64,000 nucleotides of DNA from Candidatus Palauibacter rhopaloidicola (GCA_026914155.1 JAPPGH010000017.1:62001-126000), one strand, 5' to 3'. Counted from the first letter of the stretch, positions 52,592 to 61,311 are shown. The notes: generated by a model from the sequence alone, not told the origin. Numbers and translations: made by a program.

Positions 52592-53785
52592 ATGCACATT
52601 CATGCTGAAGGAGGCAGATACCCGTGGCGCAATCCTTGGAATCTACGGCGGTCGGCACTCCGCTCGCTGTTGGTGGCGGCATCGACCGTGGTGGTGCTTG
52701 CAATCACCGCAGATTCGGCCGCCTCATCGCAAGCTGCACAACAGCAGGACGAGGACTGCGGCGACCGGGCCGTGCTTGTCGTCACGGTCGGGGACGAATC
52801 TGGGCTTATTCGGTTCCCCAACGCTACCGTCGTCCTGCGTTGGGCCGACGCAGTTCGAAGACCGCTGCGCGAACCCACCGATTCGGATGGGCGCCTCCTG
52901 CGCTGTGTCCCCACCGACGTCAGGCAGGCGACCCTGTGGGCCGAGTTCGGTGACGCTTCCAGCGAGGAGTCGGTCGTCACTTTCGAACCCGGAGCCGCGC
53001 ACGAAGTCCAACTCCGGCTCCTGTTCGGAGAGACGAGAACCGGGCGGCTCATAGGCCAGGTTCGAGACGCGCGGACCGATGAGCCGGTTGCCACGGCCGC
53101 GATCTCCATCACGGGTCGCCCGGAGGTGGTCGCGAGCGACCAACGGGGCCGCTTTGCCCTCAGCGGGATCCCCGTCGGGGGCCACGAACTCTCGGTGCAG
53201 CACCTCGGATACGCTACGCTAACCCACCCGGTTACCGTGACCCGGGGCCTCACCACGGAAGTCGAAGTCGGTCTGACGCCGGACCCGCTGGAGCTGGAGC
53301 CGCTTGTTGCAACCGCGACGAGACCACGCCGCCTCGAGGTCAGGGGCTTCTACGAACGCAGATACTGGGGTGAGTTGACCGGCAACGGAACGTTCTTCAC
53401 GGCGGAGGACATCGAGCGCCGAGCGCCTCTCCGCATCACGCACATGGTCGCGGAGGCCCCGGGGGTTCGGCTCGCGAACTGCAACCTCCAAGGGCACGGT
53501 TGCAGGCTGTACAGCACGAGGGCCTCGACCGGGTTCTCCAGCGAGGGGTGCCAGTTGAACGTCTACCTTGACGGCAACCTCGTCGTTCGCGGGAGCGAGG
53601 AACGCTGGAGCCGCGCGGCGGGAGACGGCCCCTTCCGCCACGATACGCCTCCCCAATCACTCAACGATCTGGTCATGCCGGACGAAATCGCCGGGCTGGA
53701 GGTCTACGTGGGAGCGGCGGGGCTCCCAGCCGAGTTCGGCGGCTCCGATTCCCGTTGCGGCGCCGTCGTGATCTGGACGAGGTAG
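52592..53785 (+). CDS. CarboxypepD_reg and TonB-receptor plug protein without a barrel
   Basis: The 397-residue secreted protein has signal segment RSLLVAASTVVVLAITADSAASS. Two Ig-like parts follow. The second is a CarboxypepD_reg domain (LIGQVRDARTDEPVATAAISITG to HELSVQHLGYAT) leading to EVEVGLTPDPLELEPLVATA. A TonB-receptor plug-like region follows (ITHMVAEAPGVRLANC, LNVYLDGNLVV, MPDEIAGLEVYVGAAGLPAEFGG, GAVVIWTR). It ends there, at the point where a receptor would enter its barrel, so it cannot be a complete transporter. Start at 52592 follows AGGAGACAGG; the longer track ORF runs through the divergent gap. Related plug-only proteins occur in Gemmatimonadota. Possible role as a surface binding or signalling component. 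Confidence 0.78.
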   Translation: MHIHAEGGRYPWRNPWNLRRSALRSLLVAASTVVVLAITADSAASSQAAQQQDEDCGDRAVLVVTVGDESGLIRFPNATVVLRWADAVRRPLREPTDSDGRLLRCVPTDVRQATLWAEFGDASSEESVVTFEPGAAHEVQLRLLFGETRTGRLIGQVRDARTDEPVATAAISITGRPEVVASDQRGRFALSGIPVGGHELSVQHLGYATLTHPVTVTRGLTTEVEVGLTPDPLELEPLVATATRPRRLEVRGFYERRYWGELTGNGTFFTAEDIERRAPLRITHMVAEAPGVRLANCNLQGHGCRLYSTRASTGFSSEGCQLNVYLDGNLVVRGSEERWSRAAGDGPFRHDTPPQSLNDLVMPDEIAGLEVYVGAAGLPAEFGGSDSRCGAVVIWTR

Positions 53786-53857
53786 CCCCGGCAGCAGTCC
53801 GACTGCCCTCGCGGCCGCGGTAGCCTCGCGAGCGTCACCAGCGCCACCGCCGGAGGT

Positions 53858-53902
53858 CCCGGCAAGGAGGCCTTGCGAGCAACCCCAGACTGCCGATACT
53901 CA
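53858..53902 (+). repeat. Interspersed 45-base element, copy B
   Basis: Second copy of the element at 52404: same hairpin GCAAGGAGGCCTTGC, same GCGAGC and GCCGATACTCA at the same distance. Weaker similarity continues for about 30 bases (GCCGCC..AACTC). It lies 36 bases before the Nfu_N start, after the stop of the plug gene. Confidence 0.75.
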
Positions 53903-53937
53903 AACGGATCGTTCCACGGCCGCCAACTCCGGACCCG

Positions 53938-54225
53938 ATGACAGACTCCGACATCCAGATCACGGTTGAGGGCACTCCCAACCCGCACGCGGCGAAGTTC
54001 GTGCTTGACCGTGACATTCCTGGCGAAGGGAGCCGCAGCTATTTCGATCCCGAGTCCGCCGCCGAGGATCCGCTCGCCGCACGTCTTTTCGAGGTGGACG
54101 GCGTCCGCGCCCTGCTCATCGTCGAGAACTTCATCACGGTGACGAAGACCGCCACGCTCGGTTGGCCAGACCTGCTGGACGAGATCGAAGAAACCATCCT
54201 TACGGCGCTCGGCACCCTCACGTAA
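53938..54225 (+). CDS. Nfu/NifU N-terminal (Nfu_N) domain protein
   Basis: This 95-residue protein consists of a single Nfu_N domain (EGTPNPHAAKFVLDR, ending FITVTKTATLGWPDLLDEIEE). The domain occurs at the N terminus of Nfu iron-sulfur scaffold proteins and alone in many bacteria. The CxxC NifU domain that holds Fe-S clusters is absent, so it probably assists or regulates rather than scaffolds. No isc/suf genes are nearby. Confidence 0.85.
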   Translation: MTDSDIQITVEGTPNPHAAKFVLDRDIPGEGSRSYFDPESAAEDPLAARLFEVDGVRALLIVENFITVTKTATLGWPDLLDEIEETILTALGTLT

Positions 54226-54238
54226 CTGTCGTCCATTC

Positions 54239-54262
54239 CCCTCATTTTGGGGGGTATGAGGG
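54239..54262 (+). terminator. Stem-loop after the Nfu_N gene
   Basis: CCCTCAT and ATGAGGG form a perfect 7-base stem with a 10-base G-rich loop, 14 bases after the Nfu_N stop. It may end that transcript before the BTAD regulator. No T-run follows. Confidence 0.45.
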
Positions 54263-54399
54263 TGCCTCGAAGACCTTGCCCACACGCCCTTATCCTCTTA
54301 TGGCACAGCGTGTTGATACCGAGTACACACCTCCCCGTAGGATCGTTTCCAGGCGGCGGAACCACCGGCGCCATGGACATCACCCCGGGAGGGAGGAAC

Positions 54400-57300
54400 A
54401 TGCTCACGCTGCGCTGCTTCGGCGAAGTCGCGGCCTCGGATGCCCGCGGGGCGAGGATCACGCTGCGGTCACGGAAGCACCTGGGGATCCTGCTCTATCT
54501 CGTGGCGCACCCTGGAACCGTTCACATGCGGGAGACGCTCGCCGACCTGCTCTGGGATAGTCGCGACCGGAAGGCGCGACACTCGCTCAGCCAGGCGCTC
54601 TACGACATCCGGTCGTCCATCGGTCCGGTGATCGCCGTGGACGCCAGCACGGTCCGGCTCGTGCCGCAGAGGGTCACCTACGAACTCGATGCCTTCGAAC
54701 GAGCGTTCCAGGCCGGGGACCACGAGACCGTCATCGACCTGTACCGGGGCGACTTCGCCCCCGGCCTGCTCAACATGGGAGCCGACGAGTTCGAGCGCTG
54801 GCTGGACGGCGAACGGGAGCGTTGTCGCGTTCTGGTCGCCATGGCGCTCAAGAACGTGCAACAGGCGGCCGAGGAAAGAGGCGACTGGGACCAGACGTGC
54901 CTGGCGGCGCTCCGGCTCGTGAGACAAAACGAGTTCGACGAACACGCGCACAGCACCCTCATGCGTGCGTTATGCATGAAGGGCGATCACGCCTCCGCCC
55001 TCGCCTACTACCGGGCGTTGGAGAAGTGCGGTTGGGTGGCCAGCGCCACCACGCTGACGGAAACGGCGGCGTGGGCCCGGAGTCAGCTCGACGCCGCACC
55101 TCCCGTCGTCCGCGAGCGCCACGAACCGCCGATGTCTGATCGAGGAAGCGAGTTCCGCCAACTCAGCGTCGCTCTCCGTTCGTCCCGCGCCGCGCCCGTA
55201 CGGCTCGTCCTTGCCGGCGAGCGCGGTCTTGGGCGGGAGGATGTCGTACGGAACTTCGCCGGACTCGTAAACAGCGGTGGAGGGTTGGTGCGGTGGCTTC
55301 CACGCGATATTGCGGAGAAGCCAGAGAAGCTGGCCTCCGAGTTGAGCCGACACCCGGGGAAGACCCGGCTCATCGTCATCAGAGCCGATGTTCGGGATTG
55401 GACCACCATCGATGAGGTCATGCGGACCGCGGATCTTTCGGGCGCCATGGTGGTCGGCTTCTCGAACCCGGAGGTGGCTCGCCAGGCGGAAGCGGCGCGT
55501 CTGGTCGACTTCGTGATCCCCTTCGATCCACTCACCACCGACGCCTGCGCGGCGTCGCTCCGGGCCACCGAGAGGAGCTGCAGTCCTCCCCAGGCGGTCG
55601 AGAGTGCGAGGCTCTCGGGAGGGAACCCGGCGCTGGCTCGAGCCATCCTCAGGGCATGGGTGCGTCACGGCTTCAGTCCCGCGACCGCGAGCGACCGGGA
55701 AGCGGGCGGGCGACTGGCCTACGAGCGATCCGCCGAAGTTCGGTCGTTCGTCGGCGATCAACTGGAGATCCTCTCGCTCCCGGAGGAACGACTGGCGACG
55801 ACGCTGGCGCTGCTCACGCCCCCTGCGCGCGCACATGCCGAATCGATCGTGGCCGGACATTCGAGTCGGGATGCCCTTGAAGGGCTCCGGGCCAAGGGGT
55901 GGTTGCACTCCGAGACCGGCCAATGGACGGTGAGCCGCCCCCTCGCCGGCGCCGTGCTCGCGTGGAATCTGCGGCCGGACGAGAGCACGAAGGTACACCT
56001 GGCAGCGGCCCGAACCCTCGAGAACGCAGGTCTTGGCGCGCGGGCGGCGGCTGCCTCCGAGTTCGCCGCGGCCGGAGAGTCCTCTCGTGCCTTCAGCGTG
56101 GCCTGCGAGGCGGCGCAGGAGGCTTTGCGGAGAGGCCGGTCTCCGGTAGCGGGCCAGGCGGCGGCGTTGGCGTTCGAGCATGCCACAGCCGGTGCCGACC
56201 GCCTGCGCTCCGGTTTCCTCCTCTCCGAGGCCGAGTTTCAGCGGGGACGGTTTCGGCGGGCCATGAGCGTGCTGCACCAGATTGCCGCGGTCGCGGACAC
56301 CGGGAACGACCTGAGCCGCGTCCAACTGGCGCTGGCGCGGGCGGACCTGGCGACGGGAGACCGGCTCCCGACGGGCCTGCACCGACAGAATCTGGAGGAA
56401 GCTCACAGGCACGCGACCGAACCGGCGCTCCTCCGCGCGCTGAACCTGCAGATGGCCGTACTCGAGGCGACCGACACCGCGCCTCGGCACAACGGGAAGC
56501 CCGGTTTCGACAGGATCCGCGCGCATCTCCGCGGGATCGTCCGGGAGGACGCCGACTACGCGGGCGTCTGGTGCGACGCATTTCGGCTCCTCTTCCATCG
56601 GGTTGGAGGTCGAAGCGGTCTCGCGGAGGCTCGCCTGGTGCTCGAAACCTACCGCCACGGGCTCGGCCGGCTCGGCTACGAGGGCCTCAGGGCCGCCACC
56701 GCCGCGGAGTTCTGGGTGGCCATGCGAGGGGCGCGTCTTCACGACGCTCTCCAGTTGCTGGAAGACACCTCCGAGACCCTCGACGAGAACCGGCACGAGT
56801 CCGCGAACCTCAACAACCTCGGCGCGGTCCTGCTCGAACTCGGCAACTTCGAGCGGGCGCTCGATGAACTCGGTCGCTCCCGCGAGATGGACGAGGCGCT
56901 TGAAACCCCGCCCGAAGCCCGGGCCTACGCCCTGCTGAATCAGGCGCAGTGCCTCTTCTTCAAGGGAGACTACGCTCGTTGCCGACACTACATGGAGCCG
57001 TTACTCCGGCGTCCCGGGCATACGGGTCAACATCCGTTCGGGGCGCAGGCATGGGCACTCACCGGCCTCCTGGCCATGACCGATGACGATCAGCGCGAGG
57101 TAGACGCCTGTCTCGAGTTGCTGGGGGATGGTTCCAATGGCGTCGGAGAGAACGACCTCTACCTGGTGACCTGGTTTCGCGCCGCGGCGATGGGGACTCG
57201 CGATCGCCGGGAAACCGTCGCCGAGCTCATCGAAGCCGCCGATCACACGGCTGAGATCGACAGGCTGAGCGCGGAGAAGCTGAGAGTGCTGGCCGGCACC

Positions 57301-57408
57301 TATTCCCCACCCAACGGACCCGGCGATCAGCGCGAGGCCCGCAGCTTCCTGCGGTCGGCCGGAGCCTCGTGGTTCGTGCGCTTCGCACACAACTGGCGGT
57401 GCGCGTAA
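54400..57408 (+). CDS. BTAD-domain transcriptional regulator with degenerate NTPase and TPR-like region
   Basis: The 1002-residue SARP/BTAD-type regulator has an N-terminal OmpR-like winged helix (LTLRCFGEV to RARITLRSRKHLGILLYLV, ETLADLLWDSRDRKARHSLSQALYDIR) of about 95 residues. The BTAD helical repeat domain follows to about 245. Residues 260-430 resemble an AAA/NACHT module, but the Walker A is LAGERGLGRED, with Arg-Glu in place of Lys-Ser/Thr. Nucleotide binding is therefore doubtful. The rest is alpha-helical, TPR-like (NLNNLGAVLLELGNFERALDELG). Start at 54400 follows GGGAGGGAGG; ATG at 54373 is an alternative. It lies upstream of the blaI-M56 genes on the same strand but is separated by a probable promoter. 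Confidence 0.85.
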   Translation: MLTLRCFGEVAASDARGARITLRSRKHLGILLYLVAHPGTVHMRETLADLLWDSRDRKARHSLSQALYDIRSSIGPVIAVDASTVRLVPQRVTYELDAFERAFQAGDHETVIDLYRGDFAPGLLNMGADEFERWLDGERERCRVLVAMALKNVQQAAEERGDWDQTCLAALRLVRQNEFDEHAHSTLMRALCMKGDHASALAYYRALEKCGWVASATTLTETAAWARSQLDAAPPVVRERHEPPMSDRGSEFRQLSVALRSSRAAPVRLVLAGERGLGREDVVRNFAGLVNSGGGLVRWLPRDIAEKPEKLASELSRHPGKTRLIVIRADVRDWTTIDEVMRTADLSGAMVVGFSNPEVARQAEAARLVDFVIPFDPLTTDACAASLRATERSCSPPQAVESARLSGGNPALARAILRAWVRHGFSPATASDREAGGRLAYERSAEVRSFVGDQLEILSLPEERLATTLALLTPPARAHAESIVAGHSSRDALEGLRAKGWLHSETGQWTVSRPLAGAVLAWNLRPDESTKVHLAAARTLENAGLGARAAAASEFAAAGESSRAFSVACEAAQEALRRGRSPVAGQAAALAFEHATAGADRLRSGFLLSEAEFQRGRFRRAMSVLHQIAAVADTGNDLSRVQLALARADLATGDRLPTGLHRQNLEEAHRHATEPALLRALNLQMAVLEATDTAPRHNGKPGFDRIRAHLRGIVREDADYAGVWCDAFRLLFHRVGGRSGLAEARLVLETYRHGLGRLGYEGLRAATAAEFWVAMRGARLHDALQLLEDTSETLDENRHESANLNNLGAVLLELGNFERALDELGRSREMDEALETPPEARAYALLNQAQCLFFKGDYARCRHYMEPLLRRPGHTGQHPFGAQAWALTGLLAMTDDDQREVDACLELLGDGSNGVGENDLYLVTWFRAAAMGTRDRRETVAELIEAADHTAEIDRLSAEKLRVLAGTYSPPNGPGDQREARSFLRSAGASWFVRFAHNWRCA

Positions 57409-57480
57409 ACGCCGGCTTCCCGCTACGCGTGATCCGGATCTTCCCGCCCGCGTCCGAATCGGACCCCCTCGAACGTTGCT

Positions 57481-57523
57481 ACTACGTACCTAGTTGACAG
57501 CGGCGCCCCGGCGCGTTTACGCT
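57481..57523 (+). promoter_or_regulatory. Probable blaI promoter with abutting palindrome
   Basis: ACTACGTACCTAGT (57481-57494) is a 14-base near-palindrome. TTGACA, a perfect -35 consensus, starts at its last base (57494-57499); a -10-like TACGCT follows after 18 bases (57518). The palindrome resembles the dyads bound by BlaI-family repressors, which suits an autoregulated operon. The match is by eye. Confidence 0.5.
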
Positions 57524-57620
57524 GATTCGGGAACGACGCTTCGCCCGGTCCGCCAGCGTCTCGATGGCGGCCGGTCGGGGCAGGCGACGCTGATGGTTCG
57601 GGAGGGAAAGGACCAAACTC

Positions 57621-57992
57621 GTGGAGATCAAGTTCACCACGCGGGAACTCGACCTCATGGCGGTGCTGTGGGAGAGAGGGGCCTCGACCGTCGCGGAGGT
57701 GCAGGAACGCCTCGGCGACGAGTTGGCCTACACCACCGTGCTCACGATCCTCCGGACGCTGGAGGAGAAGGGGTACGTGGCGCACACCCAGGAGGGGAAA
57801 GCCTACCGCTATCACACGCTCGTGGGGCGCGACTGCGCCGGCGCGAGCGCCGTGCGGCGACTGGTTCAGAAGATGTTCCAGGGGTCGCCCGAACTGCTGC
57901 TCACGCACCTCGTCTCGAACCGGGCGCTCTCGAAAGAGGACCTTGAGAACCTGCGCGGCCTCGTGGACGAACGCCTCAGCTCGAAGGAGTAG
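57621..57992 (+). CDS. blaI: BlaI/MecI-family transcriptional repressor
   Basis: The 123-residue repressor has a winged-helix DNA-binding domain of the BlaI/MecI/CopY type: FTTRELDLMAVLWERGASTVAEV, YTTVLTILRTLEEKGYVAH. The C-terminal dimerisation helices follow (NRALSKEDLENLRGLVDERL). Such repressors are cut or released when a partner M56 membrane peptidase senses a signal; the next gene encodes one. GTG start at 57621 with GGGAGGGAAAGGACC upstream. Four bases separate its stop from the M56 gene. Confidence 0.92.
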   Translation: MEIKFTTRELDLMAVLWERGASTVAEVQERLGDELAYTTVLTILRTLEEKGYVAHTQEGKAYRYHTLVGRDCAGASAVRRLVQKMFQGSPELLLTHLVSNRALSKEDLENLRGLVDERLSSKE

Positions 57993-57996
57993 GGAC

Positions 57997-59943
57997 ATGG
58001 TCATCGCCTGGATCGGATATTGCCTGTTGATTTCGGGACTCCTGGCCCTGGCGGCCTTCGCCTCGGAGCGGGCGCTCGGCCACTTCCGGAAGCCGGTGCG
58101 CTGGGCGTGGTTCGCGGCGATCGCCGGGTCCGTGACGGTGCCCGTGGTCGCCTTCTTCGCGCCCGGACTCCTTCCCGGCTTCGGGGTGTCGCCGGCGGCG
58201 CCGGCGGCCGGGGTCGGCGGTCTGACGGTCGCAACCGCGACGCCGGAACTGCCCGCAGCGGCCGCGGCGGCCGGTAGAGCTTTCGATGCGGCGGCGGTCG
58301 GCACGGTGCTGGGGTGGGGCTGGTTGCTCCTGGCCGCCGCCATGATCGGCTATCTCGGGCGCGTGTACGGCCGGCTGCGATCCGAGATGCGGACGTGGAA
58401 GCCGGGCCGCGTGGCGGGATCCCCGGTCATGATCTCCGACGAGCGGGGACCGGCGGTCGTCGGGATCCGGCGCTCGGTCGTGGTAATGCCGAGGTGGATC
58501 CCCGAACTCGAGGACCGGCTGCTCCGCCTCGTCTTCCTCCACGAGCGAGAGCATCAGCGCGCCGGCGACCATCGGCTCTTCGCGGCGGCGGTCACCGCGC
58601 TCGTCGTGATGCCTTGGAACCCGGTCGTGTGGTGGCAGGTGTCCCGGCTGCGGCTCGCGATCGAGTTCGACTGCGACCGCCGCGTGCTAGCGCGTGGCGA
58701 ATCGCGGCGCGACTACGCGGACGCCCTCATCACTGTCGGGAGCCGCGTCTCCGGGTCGCTGCTCGCCGCGGCCGCCTTCGCCGAACGGAAGCCGGCCGTG
58801 GAACGGCGCCTGCGCCGCATGACCGAGCCGCCCGCCAACATGCGCCTGCTGCGAACGCTGGGCGCCTCGGGGCTGGCCATGGTCGCCGTCCTCTTTGTCC
58901 TCGGCTGCCCCGGACCCGAGAGCGGCATGAACGCGCCGGAACCCCCCGCCGCGACCGTGACCCCGCCCTCCGAAGCCAGTGAATGGGTGCCCCCGCCGAT
59001 TCCCGGCGACGAGGCCGTGGGGCGCGGCGACCGGCCGAGCTTCATCGTGTACGACCGGCCTCCGGTGCTTCAGAACGCGACGGAGGTTTCGGACGCTCTG
59101 GTGCAGGCCTATCCGCCGGACCTGAAGGAAGAGGGCATCGGCGGCCGAGTCGAGATCTGGCTGTACATCGACACGTCCGGCATGGTCCGGAACACGGAGA
59201 TCAAAGAGAGCAGCGGCAGCGACGTCCTGGACGCCGCCGCCGCGGAAGTCGCCGCGGCGATGCGCTTCGAGCCCGCGATGAACCGCGACCAGCCGACCGA
59301 CGTCTGGGTCACCCAGTTCATCACCTTCCAGGTTGCGGCCGATGCGGACACTCCCCCCGCACGTAGAGTCTCCGTAGCCGACGAGGGCGATCCCCTCGTC
59401 ATCGTCGACGGCGTCATCCAATCCGAGGGCACGAGCCTGGGAGACCTCCAGGCCCTCGATATCGACCACGTCGAGATCATCAAGGGTCCGAAGGCCATCG
59501 AGTTGTACGGCGACCGGGCCCAAAACGGAGTGATCGAAATCACAACCAAGGGCGGCGCCGCCGACAGCGATGCTCCGCCCGAGGGGGTCGCCGCGGCCGC
59601 GGATCTCCTGATCGGAGCCGCCAGTGCAATGGACGCTCGGGGGACGGTCGCGGAGGGCCGCGCTCGCGCGCTCATCGATGGTCGGCGGAGCATCATCGTG
59701 AGCGGCTACATCGGCGACGATGGTACGCCCCGTCGCGTGGTGAGCACCGACGATCCACTCATCATCGTCGACGGCATCATCAAGGCGGACGACGTGACGC
59801 TCGAAGACGTCAGCTTCGGCAAGCTCGATGTCGCCGACGTCGAGATCATCAAGGGAGAACAGGCGATCGAACTGTACGGCGAGCGCGCCCGGGGCGGAGT
59901 GATCCACATCACGACGAAGAAGAGCAGCGGCAAGGAGGAGTAG
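57997..59943 (+). CDS. BlaR1-type M56 metallopeptidase with TonB C-terminal domain and two plug-like repeats
   Basis: The 648-residue membrane protein has N-terminal helices (about 1-130), the M56 zinc motif LHEREHQRAGDH (HEXXH form, about 181), EFDCDRRVL and a last helix ending near residue 300 (AMVAVLFVLGC). Beyond it, residues 350-446 are a TonB C-terminal-like domain (PPVLQNATEV, VEIWLYIDTSGMV, AAAEVAAAMRFEPA). Residues 463-518 and 581-643 are two copies of a segment seen at the end of TonB-receptor plug domains: DPLVIVDGVI..VEIIKGPKAIELYGDRAQNGVIEITTK and a diverged second copy. In a canonical sensor the exterior ligand domain would sit here. It should cleave or release BlaI on stimulation. 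The stimulus is unknown. Confidence 0.87.
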   Translation: MVIAWIGYCLLISGLLALAAFASERALGHFRKPVRWAWFAAIAGSVTVPVVAFFAPGLLPGFGVSPAAPAAGVGGLTVATATPELPAAAAAAGRAFDAAAVGTVLGWGWLLLAAAMIGYLGRVYGRLRSEMRTWKPGRVAGSPVMISDERGPAVVGIRRSVVVMPRWIPELEDRLLRLVFLHEREHQRAGDHRLFAAAVTALVVMPWNPVVWWQVSRLRLAIEFDCDRRVLARGESRRDYADALITVGSRVSGSLLAAAAFAERKPAVERRLRRMTEPPANMRLLRTLGASGLAMVAVLFVLGCPGPESGMNAPEPPAATVTPPSEASEWVPPPIPGDEAVGRGDRPSFIVYDRPPVLQNATEVSDALVQAYPPDLKEEGIGGRVEIWLYIDTSGMVRNTEIKESSGSDVLDAAAAEVAAAMRFEPAMNRDQPTDVWVTQFITFQVAADADTPPARRVSVADEGDPLVIVDGVIQSEGTSLGDLQALDIDHVEIIKGPKAIELYGDRAQNGVIEITTKGGAADSDAPPEGVAAAADLLIGAASAMDARGTVAEGRARALIDGRRSIIVSGYIGDDGTPRRVVSTDDPLIIVDGIIKADDVTLEDVSFGKLDVADVEIIKGEQAIELYGERARGGVIHITTKKSSGKEE

Positions 59944-59947
59944 CGAC

Positions 59948-61267
59948 ATGGTCATCGTCTGGATTGGATACTGCCTGCTGATTTCGGGACTCCTCGCCCT
60001 GGCCGCCTTCGCGACCCAGCGGGCGCTGGGTCACTTCAGGAAGCCCGTGCGCTGGGGCTGGTTCGCGGCGGTCGTCGGCTCGGTGGCGCTCCCGTTCGCG
60101 GCGTTTCTCGCTCCCGGCCTCCTCCCGGGACTCGGCGCGTCGCCGTGGGCCCCTCTCATTGAGTTGAGTGAAGCGGTGGTCGTGACCTCCGCGCCCGCCG
60201 CGGCCGAGGCGGCGGAACCCGCGGCGTGGTTCGCCGCCGGCGCGCCTAGCGTGTTCGCGGGTGGGGTCTGGGCATTGCTCGTCGCGGGGATGCTCTTCCA
60301 CCTCGGGCGGGCGTACCGGCGCTTGCGGTCGGAGATGCGCACGTGGACGCCGGGTCGCGTCCTCGGATCGCAGGTCATGATCGCGGACGACCGGGGGCCG
60401 GCCGTGGTCGGAATCCGACGCCCCGTCGTCGTGATGCCGAGGTGGATCCCCGAACTCGACGACCGGCTGTTGCGCCTGGTCTTCCTGCACGAGCGCGAAC
60501 ACCAGCGCGCCGGCGACCACCGTCTCTTCGCCGTGGCGGTCGCAGCCCTCGTGCTGATGCCGTGGAACCTCTTCCTGTGGTGGCAGCTCTCCCGGCTGCG
60601 GCTGGCGATCGAGTTCGACTGCGACCGTCGCGTCCTGGAGCGGGGCGAGTCCCCGCGCGACTACGCGGACGCCCTCATCACCGTGGGCGGCCGTGTCTCC
60701 GCGCCCCTGCTGGCCGCGGCCGCCTTCGCCGAGCGCAAGCCGGCCGTGGAGCGGCGGCTGCGCCGCATGACCGAACCGCTGGCCCGGCTCCGCATTCCGA
60801 GAACCCTGGGAGCTACGGGCGTGGCGGCGCTCGCCATCATCCTCGTCCTGGGCACCCCCCAGCCCGAGGCCCCGATGGATGCTCCCGCGCCCGCGGCCGA
60901 TGTCGATATCGAGGAGAACCCGCTGGTCCGCCTGGCGGAGAGAGCCTCGCAGGCTGATCGGCCGACATTCGTCGCGTACGACACCCCCCCGGTTCTCCAG
61001 AACACGGCCGAGATCCAGCAGGTACTCGAGAGAGCCTATCCGACGGACCTCAGGGATGCGGGCATCGGCGGCCGGGTCGAACTGTGGCTGTACGTCGACC
61101 TGACCGGCGCCGTGGTCAACCATGAGATCAAGACGAGCAGCGACAACGACGCGCTCGACCGCGCCGCTGCGGAAGTCGCCCAGCAGATGCGGTTCCGCCC
61201 CGCTAGCAATCAGGGTGAGCCGACCGCCGTCTGGGTCTCCCAGTGGGTGTCCTTCCACGTGATCTAG
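59948..61267 (+). CDS. Second BlaR1-type M56 metallopeptidase with TonB C-terminal domain
   Basis: A 439-residue tandem paralogue of the previous gene, four bases after its stop. The membrane and peptidase parts are nearly identical in layout and much of the sequence (MVIVWIGYCLLISGLLALAAFA; LHEREHQRAGDH; EFDCDRRVLERGES). The TonB-like domain is conserved (PPVLQNTAEI, VELWLYVDLTGAV), but the protein ends there. The two plug-like segments of the first copy are missing. The pair therefore arose by duplication followed by loss or gain of the plug module. Preceded by AGGAGGAG. Confidence 0.87.
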   Translation: MVIVWIGYCLLISGLLALAAFATQRALGHFRKPVRWGWFAAVVGSVALPFAAFLAPGLLPGLGASPWAPLIELSEAVVVTSAPAAAEAAEPAAWFAAGAPSVFAGGVWALLVAGMLFHLGRAYRRLRSEMRTWTPGRVLGSQVMIADDRGPAVVGIRRPVVVMPRWIPELDDRLLRLVFLHEREHQRAGDHRLFAVAVAALVLMPWNLFLWWQLSRLRLAIEFDCDRRVLERGESPRDYADALITVGGRVSAPLLAAAAFAERKPAVERRLRRMTEPLARLRIPRTLGATGVAALAIILVLGTPQPEAPMDAPAPAADVDIEENPLVRLAERASQADRPTFVAYDTPPVLQNTAEIQQVLERAYPTDLRDAGIGGRVELWLYVDLTGAVVNHEIKTSSDNDALDRAAAEVAQQMRFRPASNQGEPTAVWVSQWVSFHVI

Positions 61268-61276
61268 CGAGCGAGA

Positions 61277-61311
61277 GCCTCGACCGTCGCGGACGTACAG
61301 GAGCACCCCGG
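61277..61311 (+). pseudogene. Relic of a second blaI copy
   Basis: These 35 bases match blaI positions 57681-57715 at 30 of 35 sites, in the same orientation. In frame they would encode ASTVADVQEHPG against ASTVAEVQERLG of BlaI. The match stops abruptly and no BlaI start, rest of wing or stop remains. It sits directly after the second M56 gene, so it is probably what is left of a repeated blaI-M56 unit. Confidence 0.6.
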
